DNA from: Fluviirhizobium alvei | Lineage (GTDB): Bacteria > Pseudomonadota > Alphaproteobacteria > Rhizobiales > Rhizobiaceae | Direction: 5' to 3' | DNA: 64,000 nucleotides | Assembly: GCF_030551875.1 (NCBI RefSeq) | Contig: NZ_JAUOZU010000001.1 | Location: forward strand, 372,001-436,000 | In this document: positions 51,864-60,752 of the stretch, piece after piece | How positions within the stretch are numbered: the first letter of the stretch is position 1 | Layout of the letters: each line of letters starts with the position of its first letter | The notes under the pieces: generated by a model | The model's input: the letters and a program-made list of their open reading frames with translations, nothing else | Database searches by the model: none | Told to the model about the DNA's origin: nothing | Position numbers and translations under genes: made by a program

Positions 51864-54215
51864 TTGGTTGATTTCAACGTTGCAATGATTGTGAGCCTCT
51901 TCCTGCCTGTGGCGGGGGCCGGTTTTGCACCGCTGCTGGTCCGCATTCTGGGTCATCGCGCCGCCTGGTTGCTCGCGGGTTTTCTGGCCCTGCCTTTCGC
52001 ACTCTATTTCTCAACCATGATCGAGAATGGCGCTGGAACGGTGCTCTCGGGCGGGTTTGCCTGGGCTCCTTCGCTCGGGCTGAATTACCAATGGCGGCTC
52101 GATGGACTGTCTTTGACGTTCCTGCTCCTGATCTCAGGTATCGGAACCTTGATCATTCTCTATGCCGGAGCCTATTTGAAGGGGCATCCGCAACAGGGGC
52201 GGTTTCTCTCCTTCATCTTCCTGTTTTCGGCCTCGATGCTTGGCGTGGTGGCGTCCGATCATCTCCTGATGCTGTTCGTCTATTGGGAACTGACATCGAT
52301 CACCTCGTTCCTGCTGATCGGCTTCGACCACCAGCGGGCGGCCTCGCGTCGTGGGGCCTTGCAGGCGCTGCTGGTTACCGGCGGCGGCGGTCTGTTCCTG
52401 CTCGCGGGCCTCTTGTTGCTTGGCCAGATCGGTGGTGCCTCGACGCTCTCGGCGCTGATTGCAAACGGGCCCGCCATTCTCGCCCGACCCGAGGCGGTCG
52501 TGGCGCTTGCGCTGATCCTGGTCGGCGCCTTCACCAAGTCGGCCCAGTTTCCGTTCCATTTCTGGCTTCCGAACGCCATGGAGGCGCCGACACCGGTTTC
52601 GGCCTTCCTGCATTCGGCAACCATGGTCAAGGCGGGCGTCTATCTCCTGATGCGGCTTTTCCCGCTGTTCGGAACCATGGCACTCTGGCAATGGGCCCTG
52701 CCACTCTTTGGCGGTGTCACGTTTGTCATCGGCGCCTTTCTTTCGCTCCGGCAGACCGATCTCAAACTCATTCTGGCCTATACGACCGTTGCATCGCTCG
52801 GCCTTCTGGTCATGCTTGTCGGCATCGGAAGTGAAAAGGCGGTCGAGGCGGCGGTCCTCTATCTGATCGCACATGCGCTGTTTAAAGGCGCGATGTTCAT
52901 GTTGGCTGGCGTGATCGATCATGAAGCAGGAACGCGCGAGCTTTCCGGGCTTGGCGGTCTAAGAGGCGCAATGCCGCTCACCTTTGCCGCAGCTTTGCTT
53001 GCAGCTCTGTCCATGGGTGGCCTGCCGCCTTTCACCGGCTTCCTCGCCAAGGAAGAAATCTATGCCGCGCTCATCGAGGGACGGCCCGCGATCGCTCTGG
53101 CGCTTCTGGCGGCATTCGCCGGCAATGCGATGATGTTCGCGGCCGGATTCACCGTTGCCCTGCGACCGTTCCTCGGAGCCCGGCGCGAAACACCGAAACA
53201 TGCCCATGACGGACCGTTACTGTTGATGGCCGGCCCGGTCATTCTCGCTGTAGCGGGCCTTCTGTTCGGCCTCTTCTCAACATTTCAGCACCATTTCCTT
53301 TCTTCGCCCATGGCGTCAGCCGTCTTCGGTGCGCCGCTGGCGGTAGAAATTTCCGTGGTGCCGCACTGGGGCCTGGCGCTGATCCTGTCGCTTCTCACCA
53401 TCGCAGCCGGCGCTCTCATCTATTACACTAGGGATGCCGTGCGAGCCTTTGCGGACCGTATCGTGCGGGCCATCGGCTGGGGTCCGGATCGCGGCTTCGA
53501 TCAGTTCGTCTCGGCTCTCGTCCATCTCAGCGTCCGCATCACCCGGATCCTGCAGCCGGGGCGGCTGGAACTATATCTCACGGCGACCTTCATCATCATC
53601 GCCGCCGCACTTCTCGTGCCGATGGCTGCCTTCGGGGAATGGCCTTCCTTTCCCGAACCCTTGGCGTGGCCGCAACTGCATGAGGCCGGCATGATGCTGA
53701 TTGCGGTAATCGGCCTTGTCGCTGTGCTCGTTGCCCGCACGCGCCTGACGGCGATCGTCTCGCTCGGTATCCAGGGATTTGCCGTCGCCGTTCTCTATCT
53801 GATGTTCGGCGCGCCGGATCTCTCCTTCACCCAGTTCATGGTCGAGACCTTGTCGGTTGTCATCCTGGCTCTGATCATGACCCGGCTCAGGCTTGAAACC
53901 ACCGATCACCGCCCGACGGGGCAGAAACTGCTCGATGGAACGATTGCGATTGCCTGCGGCCTCGGGTTTGCGCTCTACCTGCTGCGGGCCGTGCAAGTGC
54001 CGTTCAATTCCGCGCTCACCGAGTTCTTCAGCCACTATTCGAAACTGCTCGCGCATGGCGCCAATGTCGTCAATGTGATCATCGTCGATTTCCGTGGCTC
54101 CGATACGCTGGGCGAAATCGCGGTCGTGGTGATCACCGGTCTGTCGATCCTGGCGCTCATCCGCCTGCGCAAACCGGCGCCGACGATCGGTCGGAACGGG
54201 GAGGGCAGCCGATGA
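51864..54215 (+). CDS. mrpA: Na+(K+)/H+ antiporter subunit A, MrpA/PhaA
   Basis: 783 residues from a TTG at 51864 with AAAGGAAGA 6 bases upstream. The NuoL-like part shows the key glutamate in FVYWELTSITSFLLIG and the key lysine in GAFTKSAQFPFHFWLPNAMEAPTPVSAF. About 20 membrane helices are visible. The C-terminal part (about 560-783) carries the MbhE-like and MbhD-like domains; the latter includes FGAPDLSFTQFMVETLSVV. The protein is the largest of the seven-subunit complex that exchanges Na+ or K+ for protons in the inner membrane, used for pH and salt tolerance. It begins mrpABCDEFG; the stop overlaps the mrpB start. Confidence 0.94.
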   Translation: MVDFNVAMIVSLFLPVAGAGFAPLLVRILGHRAAWLLAGFLALPFALYFSTMIENGAGTVLSGGFAWAPSLGLNYQWRLDGLSLTFLLLISGIGTLIILYAGAYLKGHPQQGRFLSFIFLFSASMLGVVASDHLLMLFVYWELTSITSFLLIGFDHQRAASRRGALQALLVTGGGGLFLLAGLLLLGQIGGASTLSALIANGPAILARPEAVVALALILVGAFTKSAQFPFHFWLPNAMEAPTPVSAFLHSATMVKAGVYLLMRLFPLFGTMALWQWALPLFGGVTFVIGAFLSLRQTDLKLILAYTTVASLGLLVMLVGIGSEKAVEAAVLYLIAHALFKGAMFMLAGVIDHEAGTRELSGLGGLRGAMPLTFAAALLAALSMGGLPPFTGFLAKEEIYAALIEGRPAIALALLAAFAGNAMMFAAGFTVALRPFLGARRETPKHAHDGPLLLMAGPVILAVAGLLFGLFSTFQHHFLSSPMASAVFGAPLAVEISVVPHWGLALILSLLTIAAGALIYYTRDAVRAFADRIVRAIGWGPDRGFDQFVSALVHLSVRITRILQPGRLELYLTATFIIIAAALLVPMAAFGEWPSFPEPLAWPQLHEAGMMLIAVIGLVAVLVARTRLTAIVSLGIQGFAVAVLYLMFGAPDLSFTQFMVETLSVVILALIMTRLRLETTDHRPTGQKLLDGTIAIACGLGFALYLLRAVQVPFNSALTEFFSHYSKLLAHGANVVNVIIVDFRGSDTLGEIAVVVITGLSILALIRLRKPAPTIGRNGEGSR

Positions 54216-54631
54216 AATCCGTCATCCTGAGAACATTGACGCCCTTCATCACGGCACTCATGATGATCTTTTCGATCTTCATCCTGCTGCGTGGCCACAA
54301 TGCGCCGGGCGGCGGCTTCATCGGTGGTCTGATCGCCGCTTCGGCCGTTGCCCTCTATGCGCTTGCATCCGGGCCGGCTGCCGGACGCCGCCTGATCCGT
54401 TTCCACCCGATGTCGATTGCCGTTGCCGGCCTGATGCTCTCGGCCCTGTCAGGCATGGTCTCGCTTTTCTACGGCGTGCCCTTCATGACCGGCCTCTGGT
54501 TTCATCTGCCGCTTCCGGGTGGTGGGCTCGATGTTTCGACGGTCATGTCGTTCGATATCGGCGTCTATCTGGTGGTTCTCGGCGCCTTTTCGGCCATTCT
54601 TCTGGCGCTTGAGGAAAGGGAGCAGGACTGA
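54212..54631 (+). CDS. mrpB: Na+(K+)/H+ antiporter subunit B, MrpB
   Basis: 139 residues with four membrane helices. The conserved start ILRTLTPFITALMMIFSIFILLRGHNAPGGGFIGGLIAASA is the MrpB signature; the loop GHNAPGGGF is invariant in the family. MSFDIGVYLVVLGAFSAILLAL follows near the end. It is a separate protein rather than fused to MrpA, so this is a seven-gene (group 1) operon. Start overlaps the mrpA stop (ATGA) and its stop overlaps the mrpC start by one base (TGATG). Confidence 0.95.
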   Translation: MKSVILRTLTPFITALMMIFSIFILLRGHNAPGGGFIGGLIAASAVALYALASGPAAGRRLIRFHPMSIAVAGLMLSALSGMVSLFYGVPFMTGLWFHLPLPGGGLDVSTVMSFDIGVYLVVLGAFSAILLALEEREQD

Positions 54632-55005
54632 TGGAATTCAATTTCGTCCTCCTCACCGGACTGTTCTTTGCCGCGGCCGTCTATCTCATGCTGTCGGCTC
54701 ACATCATTCGAGTGCTGATCGGTGTCGTGCTGCTCGGCAACGGCGTCAACCTGCTGCTCTTCACCTCGGGTCGTCTGACCCGCGAAGTGCCGCCGGTGAT
54801 CACGCTTGGCGAGACGCTTCCTGCAACGGCGGCCAATCCGCTGCCGCAGGCGCTGATCCTGACCGCGATCGTCATCTCCTTCTCCTTCTTCGCCTTCCTG
54901 ATGGTGCTTGCCTATCGCGGCTGGCAGTCGCTCCGGACCGACGACACCAACACGATGCGTTTTGCGGAACCGGCCGAAAGCAATCTGCCGCCGGTGGATT
55001 ACTGA
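54631..55005 (+). CDS. mrpC: Na+(K+)/H+ antiporter subunit C, MrpC
   Basis: 124 residues, three membrane helices. It resembles NuoK: VYLMLSAHIIRVLIGVVLLGNGVNLLLFTSGR holds the family core, and PLPQALILTAIVISFSFFAFLMVLAYR the third helix. TREVPPVITLGETLPATAANPLPQAL is the typical loop. It is part of the Mrp membrane complex. Its ATG overlaps the mrpB stop and mrpD begins 1 base after it ends. Confidence 0.95.
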   Translation: MEFNFVLLTGLFFAAAVYLMLSAHIIRVLIGVVLLGNGVNLLLFTSGRLTREVPPVITLGETLPATAANPLPQALILTAIVISFSFFAFLMVLAYRGWQSLRTDDTNTMRFAEPAESNLPPVDY

Positions 55006-55006
55006 T

Positions 55007-56578
55007 ATGGCCATGATGTCCTTGTTCCATCCGCTGGCTGCGGCCGCGACCGATATCGATCTGGCCGCCGTCTATGTGCCACAGCCGGCGCTCGCAGATT
55101 GGCTTGTCATCCTGCCGGTCGTTTTCTGCCTGCTCACCGGTGCGCTTCTGGCGATGGTTCGCAAGCGGATCGGGCTACATGCGCCGATCGCGCTCCTTGC
55201 CCTTGCCGCACTTGTTGTCATCGATGCGCTGCTGCTTGTCCGGGTCCTTTCCGAAGGGCCGGCCACGATGGTGCTTGGCCGCTGGTTGCCACCGTTCGGC
55301 ATCGCCTTTACCGTCGACCTTCTGGGTGCCAGCTTTGCCCTGGTGGCCGCACTCGTGGCGCTGGCTGCAGCCCTTTACGGCGCCCGCAGTGTCGGGCCGG
55401 AAGGGCAGCGCCACGGCTTCTATCCGTTTGTGCTGTTCCTTATGGCGGGTGTCTCGGGGGCCTTTCTGACCGGCGATATCTTCAACCTCTATGTCTGGTT
55501 CGAAGTGTTGCTGATTTCGTCCTTTGGCCTGCTCATTCTCGGCGGCAGCCGCGAACAGATCGATGGTGCGGTTAAATATGGGCTGCTCAATCTCGTCGGC
55601 ACCACCCTGTTCCTGATTGCGACCGGCTATCTCTATGCGATCTTCGGCACGCTCAACATGGCCGATATCGCCAGCCGCGCGAGCGTCGATCACGCAAACC
55701 TGCCACTGGGGACGTTGGCGACGCTCTATCTCCTCGCCTTTTCGATGAAGGCCGCGGCCTTTCCGGTCAATTTCTGGCTGCCTGCCTCCTATCACACGCC
55801 GAAGATTGTGGTGTCGGCGCTGTTCGGCGGCCTTTTGACCAAGGTCGGCGTGTATGCCTTGCTGCGAGTCCTCGTCATGCTGCTGCCGGCGAACGGCGCC
55901 AGCCTCAACGGTCTGGTCGCCTTCGTGGCGATTTCCACGCTCGTGGTGGGCGGCCTCGGGGCGATCGCCCAGGCGGATATGAGGCGGGCGCTCGGCTACA
56001 TGGTGATCAGCGGCATCGGCATCATGCTGGCCGGGCTGGCGATCGGCGGTGAAAAGGCGCTGTCAGCCGTGATTTTCTACGGACTGCATTCGATGGTGGT
56101 GATGGCCGCACTCTATTTCATGGCGGGAATGGCCGGCCGTCTCGCCGGATTCGATCTCGCCCGCATGGGAGGGATTTATGCTGCGGCTCCCGGCTTTTCG
56201 GCCATGGCACTGATGCTGTTTCTGTCGGTCGCGGGCCTGCCGCCCTTCAGCGGCTTCTGGCCGAAGGCCGAGCTCGTCTCGGCGGCTATTGGAACCGGCC
56301 ATGGCTGGCTTGCCGGAGCAATCCTGCTCTCTGGCTTCCTCACCACCTTTGCCGCCGGCCGCATCTTCATCCTCGGCTTCTGGCGCCCGGCAGAGACTGC
56401 GCTCGAACCCTTCGCGCCTCCCGCAGGCACGATCCCGGCGCTTGTTTTTCTGGTTGCACTGACAATAGGCTTCGGCCTCTGGCCCGAGCCTTTGATGGTC
56501 CTTGCCCGGCAGGCAGCGGAGGGGCTTGTCGATCCTTCCGGATACATGCGTTCGGTCTTTCCGGGAGCCGGCGCATGA
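55007..56578 (+). CDS. mrpD: Na+(K+)/H+ antiporter subunit D, MrpD
   Basis: 523 residues from the ATG at 55007, directly after mrpC; ATG codons two and three codons later are alternatives. NuoN/M-like, with the key glutamate in YVWFEVLLISSFGLLILGGSREQ and the key lysine in FSMKAAAFPVNFWLPASYHTPK, and about 14 membrane helices. SVAGLPPFSGFWPKAELV is the late conserved loop. It is one of the proton-pumping-like subunits of the Mrp complex. The end overlaps mrpE by 4 bases. Confidence 0.95.
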   Translation: MAMMSLFHPLAAAATDIDLAAVYVPQPALADWLVILPVVFCLLTGALLAMVRKRIGLHAPIALLALAALVVIDALLLVRVLSEGPATMVLGRWLPPFGIAFTVDLLGASFALVAALVALAAALYGARSVGPEGQRHGFYPFVLFLMAGVSGAFLTGDIFNLYVWFEVLLISSFGLLILGGSREQIDGAVKYGLLNLVGTTLFLIATGYLYAIFGTLNMADIASRASVDHANLPLGTLATLYLLAFSMKAAAFPVNFWLPASYHTPKIVVSALFGGLLTKVGVYALLRVLVMLLPANGASLNGLVAFVAISTLVVGGLGAIAQADMRRALGYMVISGIGIMLAGLAIGGEKALSAVIFYGLHSMVVMAALYFMAGMAGRLAGFDLARMGGIYAAAPGFSAMALMLFLSVAGLPPFSGFWPKAELVSAAIGTGHGWLAGAILLSGFLTTFAAGRIFILGFWRPAETALEPFAPPAGTIPALVFLVALTIGFGLWPEPLMVLARQAAEGLVDPSGYMRSVFPGAGA

Positions 56579-57048
56579 CGATGCTGTTTGCACATCTCGG
56601 CCTTGCCATTCTCTGGATGCTGGTCAGTGGACAATGGTCGGCCACCGGTCTTGTGGTCGGTCTGGTCCTCGGCGCCATCGTCGTCAGCCTTTTTCCGGTT
56701 GGGCGCGGCAAACTCCGCTATGGTCGCCGTCTGTGGCGGATCTTGAAGCTGTTCGTCGTCTTCCTGCGAGAATTCGCCATTTCGGTCTATCGCGTCATAC
56801 GGCTGGTCCTGTCGCCAAGCCTGAAATTTTATCCCGGCATCTTCACCCATCCGGTGAACCTGAAGACAGATTTCGAAATCACGCTTCTGGCCAATCTCAT
56901 CACGCTCACACCCGGCACCTTGACGGTCGATGTTGCCGATGATCGCAAGTCGCTTCTCGTGCATGCGATCGATTGTCCGGATCCGGATGCCGCACGGCGC
57001 GACATTTCCGAAGGGTTCGAACGGCTGATCCGGGAGGCATTCGAATGA
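56575..57048 (+). CDS. mrpE: Na+(K+)/H+ antiporter subunit E, MrpE
   Basis: 157 residues with two N-terminal membrane helices ([33 protein letters not shown]) and a soluble C-terminal domain. The family motif [26 protein letters not shown] is present, followed by [15 protein letters not shown]. MrpE is needed for full complex assembly. The gene overlaps mrpD and mrpF by 4 bases each (ATGA). Confidence 0.94.
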   Translation: MTMLFAHLGLAILWMLVSGQWSATGLVVGLVLGAIVVSLFPVGRGKLRYGRRLWRILKLFVVFLREFAISVYRVIRLVLSPSLKFYPGIFTHPVNLKTDFEITLLANLITLTPGTLTVDVADDRKSLLVHAIDCPDPDAARRDISEGFERLIREAFE

Positions 57049-57374
57049 TCATCAGCGATCCGATCCTGCAGCATGGCCTGACGGTGGCGTTGGTCATCCT
57101 CATCCTTGCGCTCATCGTTACCTGCATTCGCGTCATCATCGGTCCGACGCTCGCCGACCGGACCCTGGCACTCGACCAGCTGGTGGCGATCGCAATCGGT
57201 CTGATCGCGCTTCAGGCGGTGAAGACGGGATATGAACTCTATATCGACATCGCTCTCGCACTGGGCCTTGTCGGCTTTCTCGCCACGGTTGCGCTGGCCC
57301 GCTACCTTTCGATCGCAAAGCCGAGCGCCGAGGATGATAGCGATCCCGACAATAACGAGCCCGAGCAGAGGTAG
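57045..57374 (+). CDS. mrpF: Na+(K+)/H+ antiporter subunit F, MrpF
   Basis: 109 residues from the ATG at 57045, overlapping the mrpE stop. Three membrane helices; the family core is [29 protein letters not shown], followed by the strand [26 protein letters not shown]. The C-terminus is acidic ([14 protein letters not shown]), which is longer than usual. It is a small membrane subunit of the antiporter. Confidence 0.94.
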   Translation: MIISDPILQHGLTVALVILILALIVTCIRVIIGPTLADRTLALDQLVAIAIGLIALQAVKTGYELYIDIALALGLVGFLATVALARYLSIAKPSAEDDSDPDNNEPEQR

Positions 57375-57377
57375 CCG

Positions 57378-57701
57378 ATGCTGGAAACCGTTCTTTCCAT
57401 CCTGGTCGTGGTTCTCGTCATATCCGGAGCGCTTATCGCGCTCGTCGCAGCCATCGGCATCGTACGGTTGCCGGATCTCTTCACACGTATGCATGCCGCC
57501 TCCAAGGCGGGCACAGCTGGGTCCGGTCTGGCGCTGATCGCGGTTGCGATCCAGTCCGGGGACGCGACGATCTGGATCAAATGCCTGGGCACCATTCTGT
57601 TTCTGGTCCTGACAGCGCCGGTGTCGGCCCATCTGCTTGCCAAGGCCGCGCTGAAGTCGGGTGCCCGGACAAGGAATCTGGATGAAAACGGCACGGAGTG
57701 A
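57378..57701 (+). CDS. mrpG: Na+(K+)/H+ antiporter subunit G, MrpG
   Basis: 107 residues, three membrane helices. The signature [34 protein letters not shown] and [27 protein letters not shown] is intact. It is the last gene of mrpABCDEFG, starting 3 bases after mrpF. No strong terminator was seen behind it; a long gene-free stretch before mucR follows. Confidence 0.95.
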   Translation: MLETVLSILVVVLVISGALIALVAAIGIVRLPDLFTRMHAASKAGTAGSGLALIAVAIQSGDATIWIKCLGTILFLVLTAPVSAHLLAKAALKSGARTRNLDENGTE

Positions 57702-58206
57702 TCAATTCCAGAAAGATTCTATTTGCGAATACTCTAAGTCGTGCACCATTCCGTCTACACCAGCTTTTGCCGGATTGCCTGTTGTCGGCAGATTTCAAGA
57801 CGAAATTCGGCTGTAATTCTCATAAACTTATACAAGCAAATGTTCAAATTCCCGGGAACGAGCCGCCTTGGCGCCTCTATTTCCTTTATGACATTTCCGG
57901 AAATCTTACGGGTTAAAAATTATTCTTGGACAATTTGGGCAAAGGTGATAATTCCTTCACAGTAGAGCCTGAATGTTGATTCAGATTTGGAATGTATATG
58001 TTATGCCGTGGGGTTCTTTGCGGTGGAAATCCAAGATTTCCGGGCAAAGTTGTTGGCAAATGTAACGTTTCAGGTGGTCGGTTCGAGGCCAGGCATGTCC
58101 GGGAGGCTAGGGGTAGCTCAACGGGCAGGTCTTGTGTCGGCGCTCTGCATTGATCGCTTCGGATTGCATCCGGAGCAGGGCAAGTAGATCAATCAGGAGA
58201 GAATAG
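57702..58206. other. 505-base leader/intergenic region upstream of mucR
   Basis: No credible gene lies here, and base composition drops to AT-rich in 57800-58000. Small perfect hairpins occur at 57969-57984 (CTGAAT-GTTG-ATTCAG) and 58025-58041 (GGAAATC-CAA-GATTTCC). MucR/Ros proteins are known to repress their own genes from AT-rich upstream sites, so this region probably holds the promoter, autoregulatory sites and a long untranslated leader. GGAGAG at 58197-58202 is the ribosome binding site of mucR. Confidence 0.5.
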
Positions 58207-58635
58207 ATGATCGAAACCACTGTCGCAGGCAACAAGGAGTTGCTTGTCGAACTGACCGCGGAAATTGTTTCTGCCTATGTCGGCAACCACGTCGTTCCGG
58301 CCGCAGATCTTCCGGCATTGATCGCCGATGTACATACGGCTTTGTCGAACACCTCGTCGCCGGAAGCCGTGGCGCCGGTCGTCGAAAAGCCGAAGCCGCC
58401 GGTTCCGGTCAAGAAGTCGGTTCATAACGACTACCTGATCTGCCTTGAAGATGGCATGAAGTTCAAGTCGCTCAAGCGCCACCTCATGACCCATTATGGC
58501 ATGACCCCGGAAGAATATCGCGAGAAGTGGGATTTGCCGCCGGATTATCCGATGGTTGCCCCGGCCTATGCCGAAGCGCGCTCGCGCCTCGCAAAGGAAA
58601 TGGGTCTCGGTCAGGGCCGCAAGAAGCGCGCCTGA
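58207..58635 (+). CDS. mucR: MucR/Ros family zinc-finger transcriptional regulator
   Basis: 142 residues, starting [28 protein letters not shown], a typical N-terminal oligomerisation region. The single zinc-finger-like DNA-binding domain reads [33 protein letters not shown]. Ligand positions are C79, D82, H92 and H96, with aspartate at the second cysteine position of Ros, a variation known in this family. MucR binds AT-rich DNA and controls exopolysaccharide, motility and symbiosis or virulence genes in rhizobia, Brucella and Agrobacterium; it could also affect the capsule locus here. A perfect terminator follows. Confidence 0.95.
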   Translation: MIETTVAGNKELLVELTAEIVSAYVGNHVVPAADLPALIADVHTALSNTSSPEAVAPVVEKPKPPVPVKKSVHNDYLICLEDGMKFKSLKRHLMTHYGMTPEEYREKWDLPPDYPMVAPAYAEARSRLAKEMGLGQGRKKRA

Positions 58636-58652
58636 AACAGATCTGCTGGATG

Positions 58653-58680
58653 AAAAATGGCGGCTTCGGCCGCCATTTTT
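58653..58680 (+). terminator. Rho-independent terminator of mucR
   Basis: AAAAATGGCGGC / GCCGCCATTTTT pair perfectly around TTCG and end in a T run, 17 bases after the stop codon. It is a textbook UUCG terminator and can work in both directions. Confidence 0.92.
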
Positions 58681-58820
58681 GTTTGAGAAAATAATCCTAA
58701 ATAATTTCAGAATTAACGTTTCATTCGAAAATACAGTTTAAGGTTGCTGAAAGTTGCTTCATTCGCGCAAACAAGCGCGCTATCATAGGAATATATACCT
58801 ATTAGTTGATGGAGGCATTA

Positions 58821-59342
58821 ATGTCGTCGCGATCCGGTCTATTCGTCCAGCCTTTCCTGTCCGCCCGAAAAAGACAAGCCCCCTGGGACGTAGTGGCAAC
58901 CTATTCGCAAGAAAGGCGTCCAGACCAAAGCGCGCCTGCATCCACGGGCAAGCGGCGCGGCGGATCAAGTCGCCACGGGATTGCGGCCTCCCCAATCCGG
59001 GCCGCCGAATTTGAACGGCGGGCGGCTGCCCGCATGGTCGCGGTTCTGACCGGGGAGATTTGCGGGCTGCTGATGGGACCGGCAGAGGGGCGAGACCGGC
59101 GCTTTGCCCATGCGCACATTCAGCAGATCGCCATGTATGTCTGCCATGTCGTTCTACAATTGACGCTCACCGATATCGGACTGTGCTTCCATCGCGACCG
59201 AACGACAGTCGGCCATGCCTGCGCACGGGTGGAGGACCGTCGAGACAGCGCCGGCTACGATGCGCTTGTCGCCGTTATCGAGCGAATTGTCGAGGGCATG
59301 TTGTCAGCGACCAATTCCGAATGGCAGGGGGTGGGTCGATGA
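58821..59342 (+). CDS. HTH protein with DnaA domain IV-like DNA-binding motif
   Basis: 173 residues from the ATG at 58821 with GGAGG 5 bases upstream; an ATG at 58809 is less likely. The N-terminal 60 residues are basic and low in complexity. Residues 100-141 (IQQIAMYVCHVVLQLTLTDIGLCFHRDRTTVGHACARVEDRR, given here by key parts) match the DnaA domain IV pattern IA-MY, DIG-x-FxxRDHTTVxHA, including the TTV-HA signature that touches DnaA boxes. It lacks the ATPase, so it is not a replication initiator; it may compete for or use DnaA-box-like sites. The next gene, DUF6456, overlaps by 4 bases. Confidence 0.85.
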   Translation: MSSRSGLFVQPFLSARKRQAPWDVVATYSQERRPDQSAPASTGKRRGGSSRHGIAASPIRAAEFERRAAARMVAVLTGEICGLLMGPAEGRDRRFAHAHIQQIAMYVCHVVLQLTLTDIGLCFHRDRTTVGHACARVEDRRDSAGYDALVAVIERIVEGMLSATNSEWQGVGR

Positions 59343-60148
59343 AGGAACCCCGCAATTCTCAAAAGGGTGACCTGGCGCGTTTGCTGCGGTTTCTCGGAAA
59401 TGCAAGTGGCACCCATCGCTCGGCCGATCGGCCGGATCGTGTTCTGGTGGAGGTCGGCAGCCGCAGCCAGATCTTTTCGCGCGCTCTCATCGATCTGGCG
59501 ATGACCGACGGGCTGGTTCGATCCGACGAGACAGGGCTTGTGGCCACAGCTGAAGCCAGAACCTTCCTGCGCCGCTGGATGGCGACGCGCGAGGAAGCCT
59601 TTCTTGACCAGCATCGCCAGTCCGAACAGCGCACGCTTTCCGACGATGGCGAAAGCCTGCATGTGACGGTCAATCTCGCGGAATCGCCGCTTGCCCAGCT
59701 CGCGCGTCTCAAGAACAAAGCCGGCACGCCCTGGTTCGATCCGGATGCGATCCGTGCCGGAGAGCGGCTGGCGCGCGATTTCCAGTTTGCTGGGCTGCAG
59801 CCCAAGATGACGATGACCTATGCGCCACGGCTGGCCGGGCGGCCACCGGCGGGCCAGAGGATGGCGAGCCCGCTTTCGGATGATATCGTTGCCGCGCGAA
59901 TCCGCGTCAACGGTGCCGTCGAGGCGATGGGTCCGGACCTTGCCGGCGTGGCACTCGATATCTGCTGTTTCGAAAAGGGGCTGGAAACCGTGGAACGCGA
60001 ACGGCAATGGCCCGCTCGATCGGCAAAGCTGATGCTGCGGACGGCGCTGATGCAGTTGCACCGGCATTATTGCCCGCCGGCGAAGCCGGCACGGCGCAGC
60101 CACACCTGGGGTGGGGAGGGCTATCGGCCTGATCTCGGCAATCGGTGA
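59339..60148 (+). CDS. DUF6456 domain protein
   Basis: 269 residues from the ATG at 59339, which overlaps the stop of the HTH gene (ATGA). The first 80 residues (LARLLRFLGNASGTHR ... SQIFSRALIDLAMTDGLVRSDETGLVATAEA) could form a winged helix. The C-terminal 150 residues hold the DUF6456 motif WFDPDAIRAGERLARDFQFAGLQPKMTMTYAPRL and the block ALDICCFEKGLETVERERQWPARSAKLMLRTALMQLHRHY. The family has no known role, but occurs with HTH domains; its genes often sit beside the DnaA-IV-like partner in rhizobia. The tight coupling suggests a shared complex or pathway. Confidence 0.82.
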   Translation: MKEPRNSQKGDLARLLRFLGNASGTHRSADRPDRVLVEVGSRSQIFSRALIDLAMTDGLVRSDETGLVATAEARTFLRRWMATREEAFLDQHRQSEQRTLSDDGESLHVTVNLAESPLAQLARLKNKAGTPWFDPDAIRAGERLARDFQFAGLQPKMTMTYAPRLAGRPPAGQRMASPLSDDIVAARIRVNGAVEAMGPDLAGVALDICCFEKGLETVERERQWPARSAKLMLRTALMQLHRHYCPPAKPARRSHTWGGEGYRPDLGNR

Positions 60149-60173
60149 TCCATACCAAGCGACGATAGGATAA

Positions 60174-60587
60174 TCAGAGTCGGTTGGCAGCTTCCGACTG
60201 GATGCGCTTGACCATCGACCGCAGCCCGTTGGCCCGCTGTGCCGAGAGATGTTCGACGAGCCCGATCTTGCCGAATGTTTCGAGCGCATCGAGCTTGACG
60301 ATTTCCGAGGCATGATGGCCGGAATAGATTGCAAGAACGATGGCCACCAGACCGCGCACGATATGGGCGTCGCTATCCCCGCGGAAAGTCATGACCGGAT
60401 CGGGGCCGTCGCCCGTTTCGCTGACGAGCCAGACCTGGCTTGCACAGCCTCGCACCTTGTTGTCATCGGTCCGGTCGCTCGCGGGCAAGTCAGGCAACGC
60501 CTTTCCGAGTTCGATCACATAACGATAGCGATCTTCCCATTCTTCAAGGAATTCAAAGTCGTCGAGTATCTGGGTGAGGTCTGTCAT
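60174..60587 (-). CDS. sufE: SufE family cysteine-desulfurase activator
   Basis: 137 residues from the ATG at 60587. It starts MTDLTQILDDFEFLEEWEDRYRYVIELGKALPDLP, the SufE N-terminus, and the active-site cysteine is in KVRGCASQVWLV. SufE accepts persulfide sulfur from SufS and passes it to the SufBCD scaffold in Fe-S cluster assembly. A weak in-frame upstream extension to 60638 is not needed. It lies away from any suf operon in the window. A strong terminator separates it from the DUF5330 gene on the same strand. Confidence 0.95.
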   Translation of the reverse strand: MTDLTQILDDFEFLEEWEDRYRYVIELGKALPDLPASDRTDDNKVRGCASQVWLVSETGDGPDPVMTFRGDSDAHIVRGLVAIVLAIYSGHHASEIVKLDALETFGKIGLVEHLSAQRANGLRSMVKRIQSEAANRL

Positions 60588-60687
60588 GGTCCGGGTCCTG
60601 TTGCGGCAACAGATAGGGGCTCTTTGCGACAAGAGCAACCGTTTCGCGACTGGGGAGAAGCATCGATCCCGGCAAAAATAAAAAATT

Positions 60688-60712
60688 CGCCGGAAAGCGG
60701 GGCTTTCCGGCG
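60688..60712 (-). terminator. Rho-independent terminator of the DUF5330 gene
   Basis: CGCCGGAAAGC / GCTTTCCGGCG pair perfectly around GGG. Read on the minus strand the hairpin is followed by AATTTTTTATTTTT, so it ends the DUF5330 transcript before sufE. Confidence 0.9.
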
Positions 60713-60752
60713 CGTCAAAATGACGGGAGGGCAGGCAGGGTAAACTGTAAAA

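Noticed and set aside
58081-58145. tRNA-like words (GGTTCGAGGCC and GGGTAGCTCAACGGGCAG) upstream of mucR
   Set aside because: The T-arm-like word comes before the D-arm-like word, no acceptor stem or anticodon arm can be formed, so it is not a tRNA gene.
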